Assembly: GCF_008086115.1 (NCBI RefSeq)
Contig: NZ_VSIY01000003.1
Coordinates: 248,001-312,000, forward strand
From: Maritimibacter fusiformis
Lineage (GTDB): Bacteria > Pseudomonadota > Alphaproteobacteria > Rhodobacterales > Rhodobacteraceae
Reading direction: 5' to 3'
DNA length: 64,000 bases
In this document: positions 16,362-25,696 of the stretch, piece by piece
Position numbering within the stretch: position 1 is the stretch's first letter
How the letters are laid out: each line of letters begins with the position of its first letter
Notes under the pieces: generated by a model
Database searches by the model: none
Told to the model about the DNA's origin: nothing
Seen by the model: the letters and a program-made list of their open reading frames with translations, nothing else
Made by a program: the position numbers and the translations under genes

Positions 16362-18479
16362 TCAGTAGTAATAGCCCGAATACTTGTAGCCGTGATCCGC
16401 CGCCGTCTGGAAGGTCAGAACCGACAGGATCGCGGTGGTCGGCGCGGCGTGGTCGACCAGTTGTTCATGCGCCGCGCGCACATCGGTCTGAGAGGTCTCG
16501 CCGGCGCGCACGCACATCACCACCGCATCGGCCATCGCCGCGACATAGCGTGCATCGACCACCGGGATCAGCGGCGGCGTGTCGATCACGATCACCTCGA
16601 AGCTGTGCCGCGCATCCTCGATCAGCCGGCGAAACGCCTCGGACTGGATCGGCTGGTCGGTCGGCGCATCCGGGCGTTGGCGGCCAAAGATCACGCCCAC
16701 CCGCGAGCGCGGGTCGACATCGTAGCAATCGGCCGCATGCGGGTCTTCGCCCGACTGCATCAGGTATTCGAACAGGCCCGAGGCCGGCGTCACGCCCAAC
16801 AGCTTGTTCTGCGTCGGCTTGCGCATGTCCGCGTCGATCAACAGCGTGCGCTTGCCCGCCGCCGCATAGGTGCGCGCCAGCGCCAGCGCGGTCACCGATT
16901 TGCCTTCGGCCGGGATCGCCGAGGTGACCATCACCATCCGCGACCCTTCCGCATCCGCCGGCGAGAACCGGTCGATATTGGCGCGCAGCCGGCGCAGGCT
17001 TTCGGAATACTGCGACATCGGCGCGTCGATGATGATGTCGGCCACGCCCAGTTGCTCGACGCTCTGGGTCGCCTTCGGCAGGACCGAGGCGACCTTGGCG
17101 GGGATCACGTTGGCCAATTGGTTGGCCGAGTGGATGCCGCCGACATAGTATTCGCTGACAAAGGCCAGCCCGACGCCAAGCCCCAGCGACGCCACCAGCG
17201 CCAGCGCCAGGATCATCCTGGTATTGGGGAACGACGCCCCCGACGGCGCGATCGCCTGCGACACCACGCGGCTGTCGGCCACCTGCACCAGCGCCTGCGC
17301 CTCGAGGTCGCGCATCCGGGTCAGCAGCGTGTCGTACTGGCGCTGCGCGATGGTCGCTTCCTGCTGCAACCCGTAGATCTCCGACAGGGTTTCCGCCGAC
17401 AGATCGCCCGCCAGAAGCTCGCGCCGGATGTCGTCGCGCAACTGGTCGCCGGTCGAGGACAGCCCCATCACCTCGTCGCGCAGGGATGCCACCGCCGCCT
17501 CGCCCTCGCGGGCCAGCTGCGCCTCGATCTCCTTCAGACCGGCGCGCAGATCGACCGCCGCATCGCTGCCCTCGGCGGTCTGCCCCAGCCGCGCCGCAAG
17601 ATTGGCGCGCTGGCCCTCCAGCGCGGCCAACGCCTCGTTGCCCAGCCGGTCGGCCAGCGCCGACCAGTCGCGCTCTGCCAGCGCCGAGGCCGCGTCGTCG
17701 GCGGTGACCTTGGCCGCCAGCCGGCTGGCATTGGCCCGCTCGAGCCGCGCGCGCAGCGCCGCCACCGCGTCCGAGCCGCTTTCGCGTTCCAGCCGCGCCA
17801 GGTTGTCGTCGATATAGGTCGCAAGCGCCGCATCCGACCCCGCCAGCGCGCGCTGCGCCGCGGCCAGTTGCGCCTCGAGCACGTCGCGCGCGTCGAGGAA
17901 ACTCTGCGACTTGGCCTCGACCTGAAGCCGGATGTAGGTCGCCGCCACCACATTGGCCAGCGACGCCGCGCGCTCCGGGTCTTCGGCCGTCACCGACAGC
18001 GCGATCAGGTTGGTCATGCCCCGCCGGCGCACGTCGACCGCGTCGCGCAGCCGGCTCAACGTCTGGTTGAGCAGCAGCGCCCCCTGCGCCTCGGACCCGC
18101 GCGCGCCGATCCCCACCGCCTGCTTGAACTTGTCCAGCAGCGACAGCGTCGGCCCGAACTCCGCATCCCGGGTCAGGTCGGCGGCCTCGATTACCGCCAG
18201 AAGCACCGAGTCCGAGCGCAGGATCTCGACCTCGCTCTCGATCAGCGAACTCGCCATGCTGGCGTTCACCGACCCGTCAAGCTCCGGCGACAAAAGGTTT
18301 TTCTGCGCCGGATCGACCAGGATCAGCGTGGTGGACGTATACAGCGCCGTCGCCTGGGCAAGGTAGAGAAACGCGACCCCGAGCACGATCGCCACGGTCA
18401 GGACGATCAGCCGATAACGCCGCCGCAGGATCGAAACCATCTCGCGAAGATCAATTTCTGCGCCGTCCGTTTCGTCCAT
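16362..18479 (-). CDS. polysaccharide co-polymerase with tyrosine autokinase domain (Wzc/ExoP type)
   Basis: The protein of about 705 residues has a Wzz-type N-terminal domain (membrane helix at residues about 26-45, a long coiled-coil periplasmic region, second helix near 410-430) and a cytoplasmic BY-kinase domain. Walker A is in IPAEGKSVTALAL, Walker A' in LLIDADMRKP and Walker B in IVIDTPPLI. The tail ends in a tyrosine cluster (YKYSGYYY), the usual autophosphorylation site. ATG 18479 is chosen because AGGA lies seven bases upstream; a GTG at 18497 in the same frame would add six residues. These kinases control polymer length and export of exopolysaccharide. No polymerase, flippase or glycosyltransferase genes are adjacent, so it is an orphan here. 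Confidence 0.87.
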   Translation of the reverse strand: MDETDGAEIDLREMVSILRRRYRLIVLTVAIVLGVAFLYLAQATALYTSTTLILVDPAQKNLLSPELDGSVNASMASSLIESEVEILRSDSVLLAVIEAADLTRDAEFGPTLSLLDKFKQAVGIGARGSEAQGALLLNQTLSRLRDAVDVRRRGMTNLIALSVTAEDPERAASLANVVAATYIRLQVEAKSQSFLDARDVLEAQLAAAQRALAGSDAALATYIDDNLARLERESGSDAVAALRARLERANASRLAAKVTADDAASALAERDWSALADRLGNEALAALEGQRANLAARLGQTAEGSDAAVDLRAGLKEIEAQLAREGEAAVASLRDEVMGLSSTGDQLRDDIRRELLAGDLSAETLSEIYGLQQEATIAQRQYDTLLTRMRDLEAQALVQVADSRVVSQAIAPSGASFPNTRMILALALVASLGLGVGLAFVSEYYVGGIHSANQLANVIPAKVASVLPKATQSVEQLGVADIIIDAPMSQYSESLRRLRANIDRFSPADAEGSRMVMVTSAIPAEGKSVTALALARTYAAAGKRTLLIDADMRKPTQNKLLGVTPASGLFEYLMQSGEDPHAADCYDVDPRSRVGVIFGRQRPDAPTDQPIQSEAFRRLIEDARHSFEVIVIDTPPLIPVVDARYVAAMADAVVMCVRAGETSQTDVRAAHEQLVDHAAPTTAILSVLTFQTAADHGYKYSGYYY

Positions 18480-18602
18480 CGACCGATCCTGAACCACAAG
18501 TTGTCTCTTGCCTACTTAGCCGGGATCGCCGGCCAGGCCAACCGACGATGTTCCGCCCCGCCGTTTTCGTCGCACGCGGCCCCGGCGTGGTCGCGCAAAG
18601 CA

Positions 18603-18628
18603 AAAGGCCGCGCCGGGGCGCGGCCTTT
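18603..18628 (-). terminator. rho-independent terminator of the pyrimidine/ABC operon
   Basis: An 11-bp perfect stem (18603-18613 with 18618-18628, sequence AAAGGCCGCGC and its complement) carries a four-base loop. Read on the minus strand it ends in TTTTG. It lies 20 nt past the stop codon of the substrate-binding-protein gene, marking the end of the long minus-strand cluster. Confidence 0.85.
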
Positions 18629-18647
18629 CCTGTCATGTCCGGCGGGC

Positions 18648-19631
18648 CTAGTTCAGCGCCGCGTCGGTGATTTCCAGCGTGTAGGCGCCGACCGGTTCGG
18701 CGGTGATCACCGGGTCCGAACCACCGGCCAGCAGCGTCGCCACCGTGCGCTCGTAGTCGGCCGGGTCCAGCGCCCCGTCCGATCCGGCGGTCAGCTTGGC
18801 GACCTCTTTCATCATGCGGATCTGGTGCTGTTCGGTCTGGGCGCCGGTCTCGTCATATTCGAGCACGATCATCGCGGCGTCTTCCGGGTTTTCCTCGGCC
18901 CATTTCCAACCCTTCATCGAGGCCCGCACGAAGCGCACCATCTTGTCCTTGAACTCCGGGTCTTCGAGGTTCTCCTCGAGCACGTAAAGCCCGTCCTCCA
19001 GCGTCGCCACGCCCTGATCCTCATACTTGAAGGTCACCAGGTCGTCGGCCGAGATGCCGGCGTCGATCACCTGCCAGTATTCGTTGTAGGTCATGGTCGA
19101 GATGCAGGCCGCCTGTTTCTGCAACAGCGGATCGACGTTGAAGGCCTGCTTCAGCACCTCGACGCCATCCTCGCCGCCCTCGGTCGGGATGCCCAGATGC
19201 GCCATCCAGCTCAGGAACGGGTATTCGTTGCCGAAGAACCACACGCCCAGCGTGTTGCCCGGAAAGTCGTCGGGGCTGGTGATGCCGGTCTCCTTGAGGC
19301 AGGTCAGCATCATGCCCGAGCTCTTGAACGGCTGCGCGATGTTGACCACCGGCGCGCCCTGTTCGCGGGCCGCCAGCGCCGAGGGCATCCAGTCGACCAT
19401 CACATCGGCCCCGCCGCCCATCAGCACCTGCACCGGGCCAATGTCCGGGCCGCCCGGCAGGATCGTGACATCCAGCCCCTCGTCCTCGTAATAGCCGTTC
19501 TCCAGCGCCACGTAATAGCCGCCGAACTGCGCCTGCGTGACCCATTTCAGTTGCAGTCGCACCTCGTCGGCGGCCATCGCCGCCGTGGTGCCCAGCGCCA
19601 GGATCCCCATCGCCAGTGTCAGTTTTTTCAT
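18648..19631 (-). CDS. ABC transporter substrate-binding protein (NMT1/THI5-like)
   Basis: The 327-residue protein begins with a signal peptide (MKKLTLAMGILALGTTAAMA), and the mature start (DEVRLQLKWVTQAQFGGYY) is typical of the SsuA/THI5/NMT1 family that binds pyrimidine-like or sulfonate ligands. The motif GGYYVALENGYYEDEGLDV is characteristic. ATG 19631 is preceded by AGGGAGA six bases upstream. It is the last gene of an operon containing two permeases, an ATPase and pyrimidine catabolic genes, so uracil, thymine, dihydropyrimidine or a hydantoin is the likely ligand. That is inference from context; the family alone does not fix the ligand. Confidence 0.87.
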   Translation of the reverse strand: MKKLTLAMGILALGTTAAMAADEVRLQLKWVTQAQFGGYYVALENGYYEDEGLDVTILPGGPDIGPVQVLMGGGADVMVDWMPSALAAREQGAPVVNIAQPFKSSGMMLTCLKETGITSPDDFPGNTLGVWFFGNEYPFLSWMAHLGIPTEGGEDGVEVLKQAFNVDPLLQKQAACISTMTYNEYWQVIDAGISADDLVTFKYEDQGVATLEDGLYVLEENLEDPEFKDKMVRFVRASMKGWKWAEENPEDAAMIVLEYDETGAQTEQHQIRMMKEVAKLTAGSDGALDPADYERTVATLLAGGSDPVITAEPVGAYTLEITDAALN

Positions 19632-19663
19632 TCGTCTTCTCCCTGTTGAATGACGGTTGTTTC

Positions 19664-20509
19664 TCAACCCCGTTGTGAGGGGTGCCAGAAGGTCACCCCC
19701 TTCTCGATCAGCGCAACCGCGCCGTAGAACGCGCTGCCCGCCAGCGCCGCCACCGCGATCTCGGCCCAGACCATGTCGAGGCCCATCCGCCCCACCTCGG
19801 TCGAGATGCGAAAGCCCATGCCCTTGACCGGGCTGCCGAAGAACTCGGCCACGATAGCACCGATCAGGGCCAGCGTGGTCGAGATTTTCAGCCCGTTGAA
19901 GACGAACGGCATCGCCGCCGGCAGCCGCAGTTTGAACAGCGTTTGCAGGTAGCTGGCCGAATAGGTCTTCATCAGGTCGCGCTGCATCGCGGAGGAGGCC
20001 GCCAGCCCCTCGACCGTGTTGACCAGCATCGGAAAGAACACCATCGCCACCACCACGGCCGATTTCGACTGCCAGTCGAAGCCAAACCACATCACCAGGA
20101 TCGGCGCGGTGCCGACAATGGGCAGGGCGGCGACGAAATTGCCCACCGGCAAAAGGCCCCGTTGCAGGAATTTCGACCGGTCGATGGCCACCGCCGTCAG
20201 GAAGGCCGCGCCGCAGCCGATGGCATAGCCCGACAGCGCCCCCTTGACGATGGTCTGGACGAAATCGACCCACAGGATCGGCAGGCTGGTGGCGAACTTG
20301 GCCGCGATGGCACTGGGCGGCGGCAGGATCACGCTCGACACCTCCAGCCCGCGCACCAGCGCCTCCCAGACCACCAGGATGGTGACGCCGAAGATCGTCG
20401 GCACCAGCAGCTTGCCCAAACGGGTCTCGGACAGCGGATGCCGGGCCAGCCAGGAATTGAGCGCTATGGCCGCGACCCAGAAGACGAAGGCAAAGACGAC
20501 CCAGCCCAT
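19664..20509 (-). CDS. ABC transporter permease (second)
   Basis: The 281-residue integral membrane protein has about six helices and the BPD-transporter EAA-type loop (around YLQTLFKLRLPAAMPFVFNG), where the ATPase docks. The start ATG (20507-20509) overlaps the stop of the preceding permease gene by one base (TGATG), so the frame continuing upstream is a shadow. It is partner to the permease at 20509-21369; together they form the membrane channel of the NMT1-type importer. Confidence 0.88.
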   Translation of the reverse strand: MGWVVFAFVFWVAAIALNSWLARHPLSETRLGKLLVPTIFGVTILVVWEALVRGLEVSSVILPPPSAIAAKFATSLPILWVDFVQTIVKGALSGYAIGCGAAFLTAVAIDRSKFLQRGLLPVGNFVAALPIVGTAPILVMWFGFDWQSKSAVVVAMVFFPMLVNTVEGLAASSAMQRDLMKTYSASYLQTLFKLRLPAAMPFVFNGLKISTTLALIGAIVAEFFGSPVKGMGFRISTEVGRMGLDMVWAEIAVAALAGSAFYGAVALIEKGVTFWHPSQRG

Positions 20510-21369
20510 CACACCGCCCCCATCCGCCGCAGCGTCAGCCGCTGCACCAGCCCGATGATCCCGACCAGCCCGGCGGCCAGGATCGCCGCGGCGAACAGCG
20601 CCGACCAGATCTGGATGGTCTGGCCGTAATAACTGCCGGTCAGCATCCGCGCGCCCAGCCCGCGGATCGCCCCGGTCGGAAGCTCGCCGACGATGGTGCC
20701 GACCAGGCTGGCCGCCACGCCGACCTTGAGCGAGGCGAAAAGATACGGCAGCGACGCGGGAAACCGCAGCTTCCACAACGCCTGCGGCTTCGAGGCATTA
20801 TAGGTGCGCAGCAGGTCGAGCTGCATCGCATCCGGGCTGCGCAGCCCCTTCACCATGCCGACCACCACCGGGAAGAAACTCAGATAGGCCGAGATGATCG
20901 CCTTTGGCACCAGCCCGGTGATGCCGATGGAGTTCAGAACCACGATGATCATCGGCGCGATGGCGATGATCGGGATGGTCTGGCTGGCAATCGCCCAGGG
21001 CATCACCCCCATGTCCATCGACCGGCTGTGCACGATCCCGATGGCCAGAAGGATGCCCGCGCCGGTGCCGAAAACAAACCCCAGCATGGTGGCCGACAGG
21101 GTGATCCAGCCGTGAAACACCAGGCTGCGCTTCGATGTCGGCTTCATCATCGCCGTGGTCTTCCACAGCTCGGCCACGATCTGGTGCGGCGCCGGCAGCT
21201 TGGGCCGCTCCTGGCTCCAGGTATCCGCGATCAGTTCGGACGTGCTCAGCGTAGTCCCCGCCCGCGCCGCCTGATCGCGCGCCCATTGCGCGTTCATCCC
21301 GATGGCCGCGCCGTACCAGATCACCACGATGGCCGCGACCATGGTGAGAATGGGAATGACCGACCTCAT
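20509..21369 (-). CDS. ABC transporter permease (first)
   Basis: The 286-residue permease is of the SsuC/TauC/ThiX type. It has an N-terminal helix (IPILTMVAAIVVIWYGAAIG), a periplasmic insert of about 60 residues, then five further helices and the EAA loop around PQALWKLRFPASLPYLFASL. The insert after helix 1 (about residues 25-75) is longer than in the second permease. It follows the ATPase gene by 27 nt on the same strand. It serves the importer in the pyrimidine cluster. Confidence 0.88.
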   Translation of the reverse strand: MRSVIPILTMVAAIVVIWYGAAIGMNAQWARDQAARAGTTLSTSELIADTWSQERPKLPAPHQIVAELWKTTAMMKPTSKRSLVFHGWITLSATMLGFVFGTGAGILLAIGIVHSRSMDMGVMPWAIASQTIPIIAIAPMIIVVLNSIGITGLVPKAIISAYLSFFPVVVGMVKGLRSPDAMQLDLLRTYNASKPQALWKLRFPASLPYLFASLKVGVAASLVGTIVGELPTGAIRGLGARMLTGSYYGQTIQIWSALFAAAILAAGLVGIIGLVQRLTLRRMGAV

Positions 21370-21396
21370 GCGCCGGCCTCCGGCATCGCGGCCATC

Positions 21397-22179
21397 CTAG
21401 TCATAGGCATGCCCCGCCCTCAGCCCCTCGCGCACCCGATGCGCGACTGCCAGGAACTCCGGCGTGTCGCGGATGCCCAGCGGGCGGTCCCTCGGCAGCG
21501 GGCTGTCGATCACGTCGCTGATCCGCCCGGGGCGCGGGCTCATCACCACGATCTTGGTCGACAGATACACCGCCTCGGGGATCGAGTGGGTGACGAAACC
21601 GATGGTCTTTTCCGTGCGCGCCCACAATTCGAGCAACTGCTCGTTGAGGTGGTCGCGCACGATCTCGTCCAGCGCCCCGAAAGGTTCGTCCATCAGCATG
21701 ATGTCGGCATCGAACGCCAGCGCGCGGGCGATCGAGGCCCGCTGCTGCATGCCGCCGGACAACTGCCAGGGATACTTCTTGCCGAACCCGTCCAGATCGA
21801 CCAGTTCCAGCACCTTCTCGACACGCGCATCGCGCTCGGACCGCGGATAGCCCATGATCTCCAGCGGCAGCTTGATGTTGCCGGCAATCGTGCGCCACGG
21901 ATAGAGGCCGGCTGCCTGAAAGACATAACCATAGGCGCGCTCGCGCCGTGCCTCGTCAGGTGTCATGCCGTTCACCGTGACGCTGCCGCCGGTGGCCTGC
22001 TCAAGCCCGGCGATCACGCGCAGGAACGTGGTCTTGCCGCAGCCCGAGGGGCCGATGAAACTGACGAATTCGCCCTTCTCGATGGCAAGATCGACGCCCT
22101 TCAGGGCCTGGATCGGCCCGTCGCTGGTCTGGAATGTCAAATCGAGACCCCTGGCCTCGATCACCGGTTTTGTCGTCAC
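21397..22179 (-). CDS. ABC transporter ATP-binding protein
   Basis: The 260-residue ATPase has Walker A GPSGCGKTT, signature LSGGMQQRASIARAL, Walker B ILMDEPFGALDE and the H-loop histidine in FVTHSIPEAV. It belongs to the nitrate/sulfonate/taurine-type ATPases. The start is a GTG (22177-22179) that overlaps the stop of the VOC gene in a GTGA arrangement, so the frame continuing upstream over the VOC gene is a shadow. It energises the importer formed with the two permeases and the substrate-binding protein downstream. Confidence 0.9.
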   Translation of the reverse strand: MTTKPVIEARGLDLTFQTSDGPIQALKGVDLAIEKGEFVSFIGPSGCGKTTFLRVIAGLEQATGGSVTVNGMTPDEARRERAYGYVFQAAGLYPWRTIAGNIKLPLEIMGYPRSERDARVEKVLELVDLDGFGKKYPWQLSGGMQQRASIARALAFDADIMLMDEPFGALDEIVRDHLNEQLLELWARTEKTIGFVTHSIPEAVYLSTKIVVMSPRPGRISDVIDSPLPRDRPLGIRDTPEFLAVAHRVREGLRAGHAYD

Positions 22180-22610
22180 GCAGCCCGTCCCCACAATTTT
22201 GCCTCGGCGAATTCCACCGAATTTCCCGCCGGATCGCGCAGATAGATCGAACGCGCGCCGTTCGGCCAATGAAAATCCGCCTCGATTTCGATGTCCGCCG
22301 CCTTTAGCCGCGCGGCCCAACCGTCCAGCGCCTCGCCCGGCACGCGAAAGCAGATATGCCCCGGCCCCACCGCCCCGTGCGGCGGCACCGGCAGCTTGCC
22401 CGACCCCGGCGGCACCTTGGTCTCATCGGCCACGAAGGCCAGCACGATGGTCTCGCCGCAGCGAAAGAACACATGCCGCGGATCGTGCCGGGTCACCACC
22501 TCGAGCCCGACAAGCCCGTGATAGAACCGCTCTGCCGCGTCGAGGTCGTCGACGTAGACCGCGGCCTCCAGCACGCCCTCGGGCGGGGCCAGGGGGGCGC
22601 TTTTGGTCAT
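22176..22610 (-). CDS. VOC (glyoxalase/dioxygenase superfamily) protein
   Basis: The 144-residue protein has one VOC module pair: VLEAAVYVDDLDAAERFYHG at the N-terminus, and PGHICFRV plus SIYLRDPAGNSVEFAE at the C-terminus. The candidate metal ligands are the histidine in GHICF and the glutamate in NSVEFAE. The start ATG overlaps the stop of the dihydropyrimidinase gene (ATGA), and the stop overlaps the ATPase start (GTGA), so it is translationally embedded in the pyrimidine operon. Its reaction is unknown; its place between catabolic and transport genes suggests work on a pathway intermediate or a related hydantoin. Confidence 0.8.
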   Translation of the reverse strand: MTKSAPLAPPEGVLEAAVYVDDLDAAERFYHGLVGLEVVTRHDPRHVFFRCGETIVLAFVADETKVPPGSGKLPVPPHGAVGPGHICFRVPGEALDGWAARLKAADIEIEADFHWPNGARSIYLRDPAGNSVEFAEAKLWGRAA

Positions 22611-24064
22611 ACCCCGGTCGCCGGAATGCCCGTGCGCTTGACCGGCTGCGGCGCGGTCAGCGCCTTCCACTGCGACAGCGCCTTGTTGACCGTGCCATTC
22701 GGCTCGCGCGCCACGAACTCGCCATGCCCCTCGCGCTGGCGCATCTCGCCGTCATGCACCGCGACATGCCCGCGCGTCAGCGTGAAGCGCGGCAGGCCCT
22801 TGACCTTCTGGCCCTCGAAGACGTTGTAATCAATGGCAGATTGCTGCGTCTTGGCGGTGATGGTCTTTTCCTTCTCCGGGTCCCAGACCACGATATCGGC
22901 ATCCGCCCCGACCAGGATCGCGCCCTTCTTGGGATAGCAGTTGAGGATCTTGGCGATGTTGGTCGAGGTCACGGCAACGAACTCGTTCAACGTCAGCCGC
23001 CCGGTCGCCACCCCATGCGTCCACAGCATCGGCATCCGGTCCTCGAGCCCGCCGGTGCCGTTCGGGATCTTGGTGAAATCGCCCACGCCATAGCGTTTCT
23101 GCTCGGTGGTAAAGGCACAGTGGTCGGTCGCCACCACCGACAGGCTGCCCGATTGCAGCCCGGCCCACAGGCTGTCCTGATGCTTCTTGTTGCGGAACGG
23201 CGGGCTCATCACCCGGCGCGCGGCATGGTCCCAGTCGGTGTTGAAATACTCGCTCTCGTCCAGCGTCAGATGCTGGATGAGCGGCTCGCCCCAGACCCGC
23301 TTGCCCTGCATCCTGGCCCGCCGGATCGCCTCGTGGCTTTCCTCGCAGGAGACATGCACGACGTAAAGCGGCGCACCGGCCATGTCGGCGATCATGATGG
23401 CGCGGTTGGTCGCCTCGCCCTCGACCTGGCTGGGCCGCGAATAGGCATGCGCCTCCGGCCCGGTGTTGCCCTCGGCCAACAGCCGCGCCGACAATTCCGC
23501 CACCACGTCGCCGTTCTCGGCATGAACCATCGGCGTCGCGCCAAGCTCGGCCAGCCGGCTGAAACTGGCGAAAAGCTCGTCGTCGTTCACCATCAAGGCA
23601 CCCTTGTAGGCGAGGAAATGCTTGAAGGTGTTGATGCCGCGCTCCTTGACGACCGTTTCCATGTCGTTGAACACCTGCTCGCCCCACCAGGTCACCGCCA
23701 TGTGAAACGAATAATCGCAGCTTGCCCGGGTCGACTTGTTGTCCCAGCGCTTCAAGGCATCAAGCAGGCTCTCTCCCTGATTGGGCAGCGCGAAATCCAC
23801 CACCATCGTGGTCCCGCCCGACAAGGCCGCGCGTGTCCCGCTCTCGAAATCGTCCGAGGAATAGGTGCCCATGAACGGCATTTCCAGATGCGTATGCGGG
23901 TCGATCCCGCCGGGCATCACGTAACAGCCGGTCGCATCCAGCTCCTCGTCGCCGCGCAGGCCGACGCCGATCTCGACGATCTTGCCGCCCTCGACCAGCA
24001 CATCCGCCTTGTAGGTCAGATCGGCGGTGACGACTGTTCCGTGCTTGATGACTGTGGTGCTCAT
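22607..24064 (-). CDS. hydA: dihydropyrimidinase / D-hydantoinase
   Basis: The 485-residue cyclic amidohydrolase has the N-terminal metal site DPHTHLEMPFMG and the carbamylated-lysine region NTFKHFLAYKGALMVNDDE, both diagnostic for dihydropyrimidinases. It opens the ring of 5,6-dihydrouracil or dihydrothymine to the N-carbamoyl-beta-amino acid (second step of reductive pyrimidine breakdown) and often acts on hydantoins as well. Length is standard. It is cytoplasmic. Upstream lies the gene for the next step, downstream the VOC protein. Confidence 0.94.
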   Translation of the reverse strand: MSTTVIKHGTVVTADLTYKADVLVEGGKIVEIGVGLRGDEELDATGCYVMPGGIDPHTHLEMPFMGTYSSDDFESGTRAALSGGTTMVVDFALPNQGESLLDALKRWDNKSTRASCDYSFHMAVTWWGEQVFNDMETVVKERGINTFKHFLAYKGALMVNDDELFASFSRLAELGATPMVHAENGDVVAELSARLLAEGNTGPEAHAYSRPSQVEGEATNRAIMIADMAGAPLYVVHVSCEESHEAIRRARMQGKRVWGEPLIQHLTLDESEYFNTDWDHAARRVMSPPFRNKKHQDSLWAGLQSGSLSVVATDHCAFTTEQKRYGVGDFTKIPNGTGGLEDRMPMLWTHGVATGRLTLNEFVAVTSTNIAKILNCYPKKGAILVGADADIVVWDPEKEKTITAKTQQSAIDYNVFEGQKVKGLPRFTLTRGHVAVHDGEMRQREGHGEFVAREPNGTVNKALSQWKALTAPQPVKRTGIPATGV

Positions 24065-24101
24065 CTCATCTCTCCCTGTAACGTCTTCTGGCGCGTTTTA
24101 C

Positions 24102-24175
24102 CTTCATCTTGGCGAAAATACTCCGGGGGTCCGGGGGTAGAACCCCCGGCGCGTCGGCGCGCCCCGCGCGCCGAC
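24102..24175. repeat. intergenic palindromic repeat (CTTCATCTTGGC family)
   Basis: CTTCATCTTGGCGAAAATAC is followed by two adjacent perfect hairpins: 24131-24138 with 24142-24149 (CCGGGGGT stem), and 24153-24161 with 24167-24175 (GTCGGCGCG stem). A related copy of the leading motif lies on the other strand near 45001-45032. It sits in the 117-nt gap inside the pyrimidine operon, so it could weaken or stabilise the transcript there. It looks like a REP-like repeat. Confidence 0.6.
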
Positions 24176-24181
24176 CCATCC

Positions 24182-25432
24182 TCACTCCACGATCTCCGCC
24201 GTCTCGACCACCGCGTGCATCAGCACATCCGCCCCCGCGACGGCCCAGTCCTTGGAAATCTCCTCGGCCTCGTTGTGCGACAGCCCGTCGACACAGGGGC
24301 ACATCACCATCGCGGTCGGCGCCACCCGGTTGATCCAGCAGGCATCGTGCCCAGCGCCCGAGATCAGGTTCATGTGGCTGTAGCCCAGCCGCTCCGCCGC
24401 CGCGCGCACCGCCGAAACGCAACCCGCGTCGAACTCGACCGGATCGAAGCCGCCGACCTTCTCGAATTCCACGCCCAGCCCCATCGCGGTGCATATCTCC
24501 TGCGCCTCGCTGCGCAGCCGCGCCTCCATGTCCTCGATCACTGAAAGCTCGGGCGAGCGGAAATCGACCGTGAAGACCGCCGTGCCGGGGATCACGTTGC
24601 GCGAGTTCGGAAACACCTCGATATGCCCCGCCGCCCCCACCGCGTGCGGCGCGTGGCTGAGCGCGATGCGGTCGACCGCGTCCAGTATCCGCGCCATGCC
24701 GAGGCCCGCGTTCTTGCGCATCGGCATCGGGGTGGAGCCGGTGTGGCTTTCCTTGCCCGTCACCGTCACCTGGGTCCAGCTCAGCCCCTGGCCATGTGTC
24801 ACGACGCCGATATCCTTGCCCTCGGCCTCCAGGATCGGCCCCTGTTCGATATGCAATTCGAACATCGCATGCATCTTGCGCGCGCCGACCTCCTCGTCGC
24901 CGACCCAGCCGATCCGCTTCAACTCATCGCCGAACTTTTTGCCCTCATGGTCCTCGCGCGCATAGGCCCAGTCCTGATCGTGCACCCCTGCGAACACGCC
25001 CGAGGCCAGCATCGCCGGGGCAAAGCGCGTGCCTTCCTCGTTGGTCCAGTTGGTCACCACGATCGGGTGCTTGGTCCTGATGCCAAGGTCATTGAGCGAG
25101 CGCACGATCTCCAACCCGCCCAGCACCCCCAGCACGCCGTCATACTTGCCGCCCGTCGGCTGGGTGTCGAGGTGGCTGCCGACATAGACCGGCAGCGCGT
25201 CCGGGTCGGTGCCGGGGCGGGTGGCGAACATGTTGCCCATCGTGTCCACGCCCATCGAACACCCGGCCTCTTCGCACCATTTCTGGAACAATGCCCGCCC
25301 CTCGCCATCGGCATCGGTCAGGGTCTGGCGGTTGTTGCCGCCGGCCACGCCGGGGCCGATCTTCGCCATCTCCATCAGGCTGTCCCACAACCTATCGCCA
25401 TTGATTCGCAGGTTCTCGCCGGGAGCGGCCAT
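24182..25432 (-). CDS. Zn-dependent M20-family amidohydrolase (N-carbamoyl-beta-alanine/allantoate type)
   Basis: The 416-residue protein belongs to the HyuC/AllC/beta-ureidopropionase family. Metal and substrate motifs are VGSHLDTQPTGGKYDGVLG, TNEEGTRFAPAML and the dimer-interface histidine in ESHTGSTPM. In this cluster it most likely hydrolyses N-carbamoyl-beta-alanine (or the methyl derivative) to beta-alanine, CO2 and ammonia, the third step of the reductive pathway. The family also contains L-carbamoylases and allantoate hydrolases, so specificity is inferred from the neighbours. Confidence 0.88.
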   Translation of the reverse strand: MAAPGENLRINGDRLWDSLMEMAKIGPGVAGGNNRQTLTDADGEGRALFQKWCEEAGCSMGVDTMGNMFATRPGTDPDALPVYVGSHLDTQPTGGKYDGVLGVLGGLEIVRSLNDLGIRTKHPIVVTNWTNEEGTRFAPAMLASGVFAGVHDQDWAYAREDHEGKKFGDELKRIGWVGDEEVGARKMHAMFELHIEQGPILEAEGKDIGVVTHGQGLSWTQVTVTGKESHTGSTPMPMRKNAGLGMARILDAVDRIALSHAPHAVGAAGHIEVFPNSRNVIPGTAVFTVDFRSPELSVIEDMEARLRSEAQEICTAMGLGVEFEKVGGFDPVEFDAGCVSAVRAAAERLGYSHMNLISGAGHDACWINRVAPTAMVMCPCVDGLSHNEAEEISKDWAVAGADVLMHAVVETAEIVE

Positions 25433-25696
25433 GTCAGTCTCCTGTTGTCTGGGGAATGCGGCAGGGATACGGGGCGCGACCGCGCGCGCAAACGGCGCAA
25501 CACCCCGCCGGTCGCACTGCGCCGGTCCTGTCGCTCAGCATGGCCAGCAACGCCACGTCTCTCCCCGTGTCCTGCGGCGGCGATCCGGCCCCGTTCGGGG
25601 CCGCCCGCGCCGATCCATTTGTTCTAAGCCGGCGTTTTTATCAGCCGGTCAATTCAAGACTAACGCGCGGCCTTCACCAGTCAAGCGCCCAGCACC

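Noticed and set aside
16254-19649. An 1131-residue plus-strand open frame
   Set aside because: It is antisense to the Wzc-type kinase and the substrate-binding-protein genes, and has the His/Arg/Gln-rich composition of a shadow.
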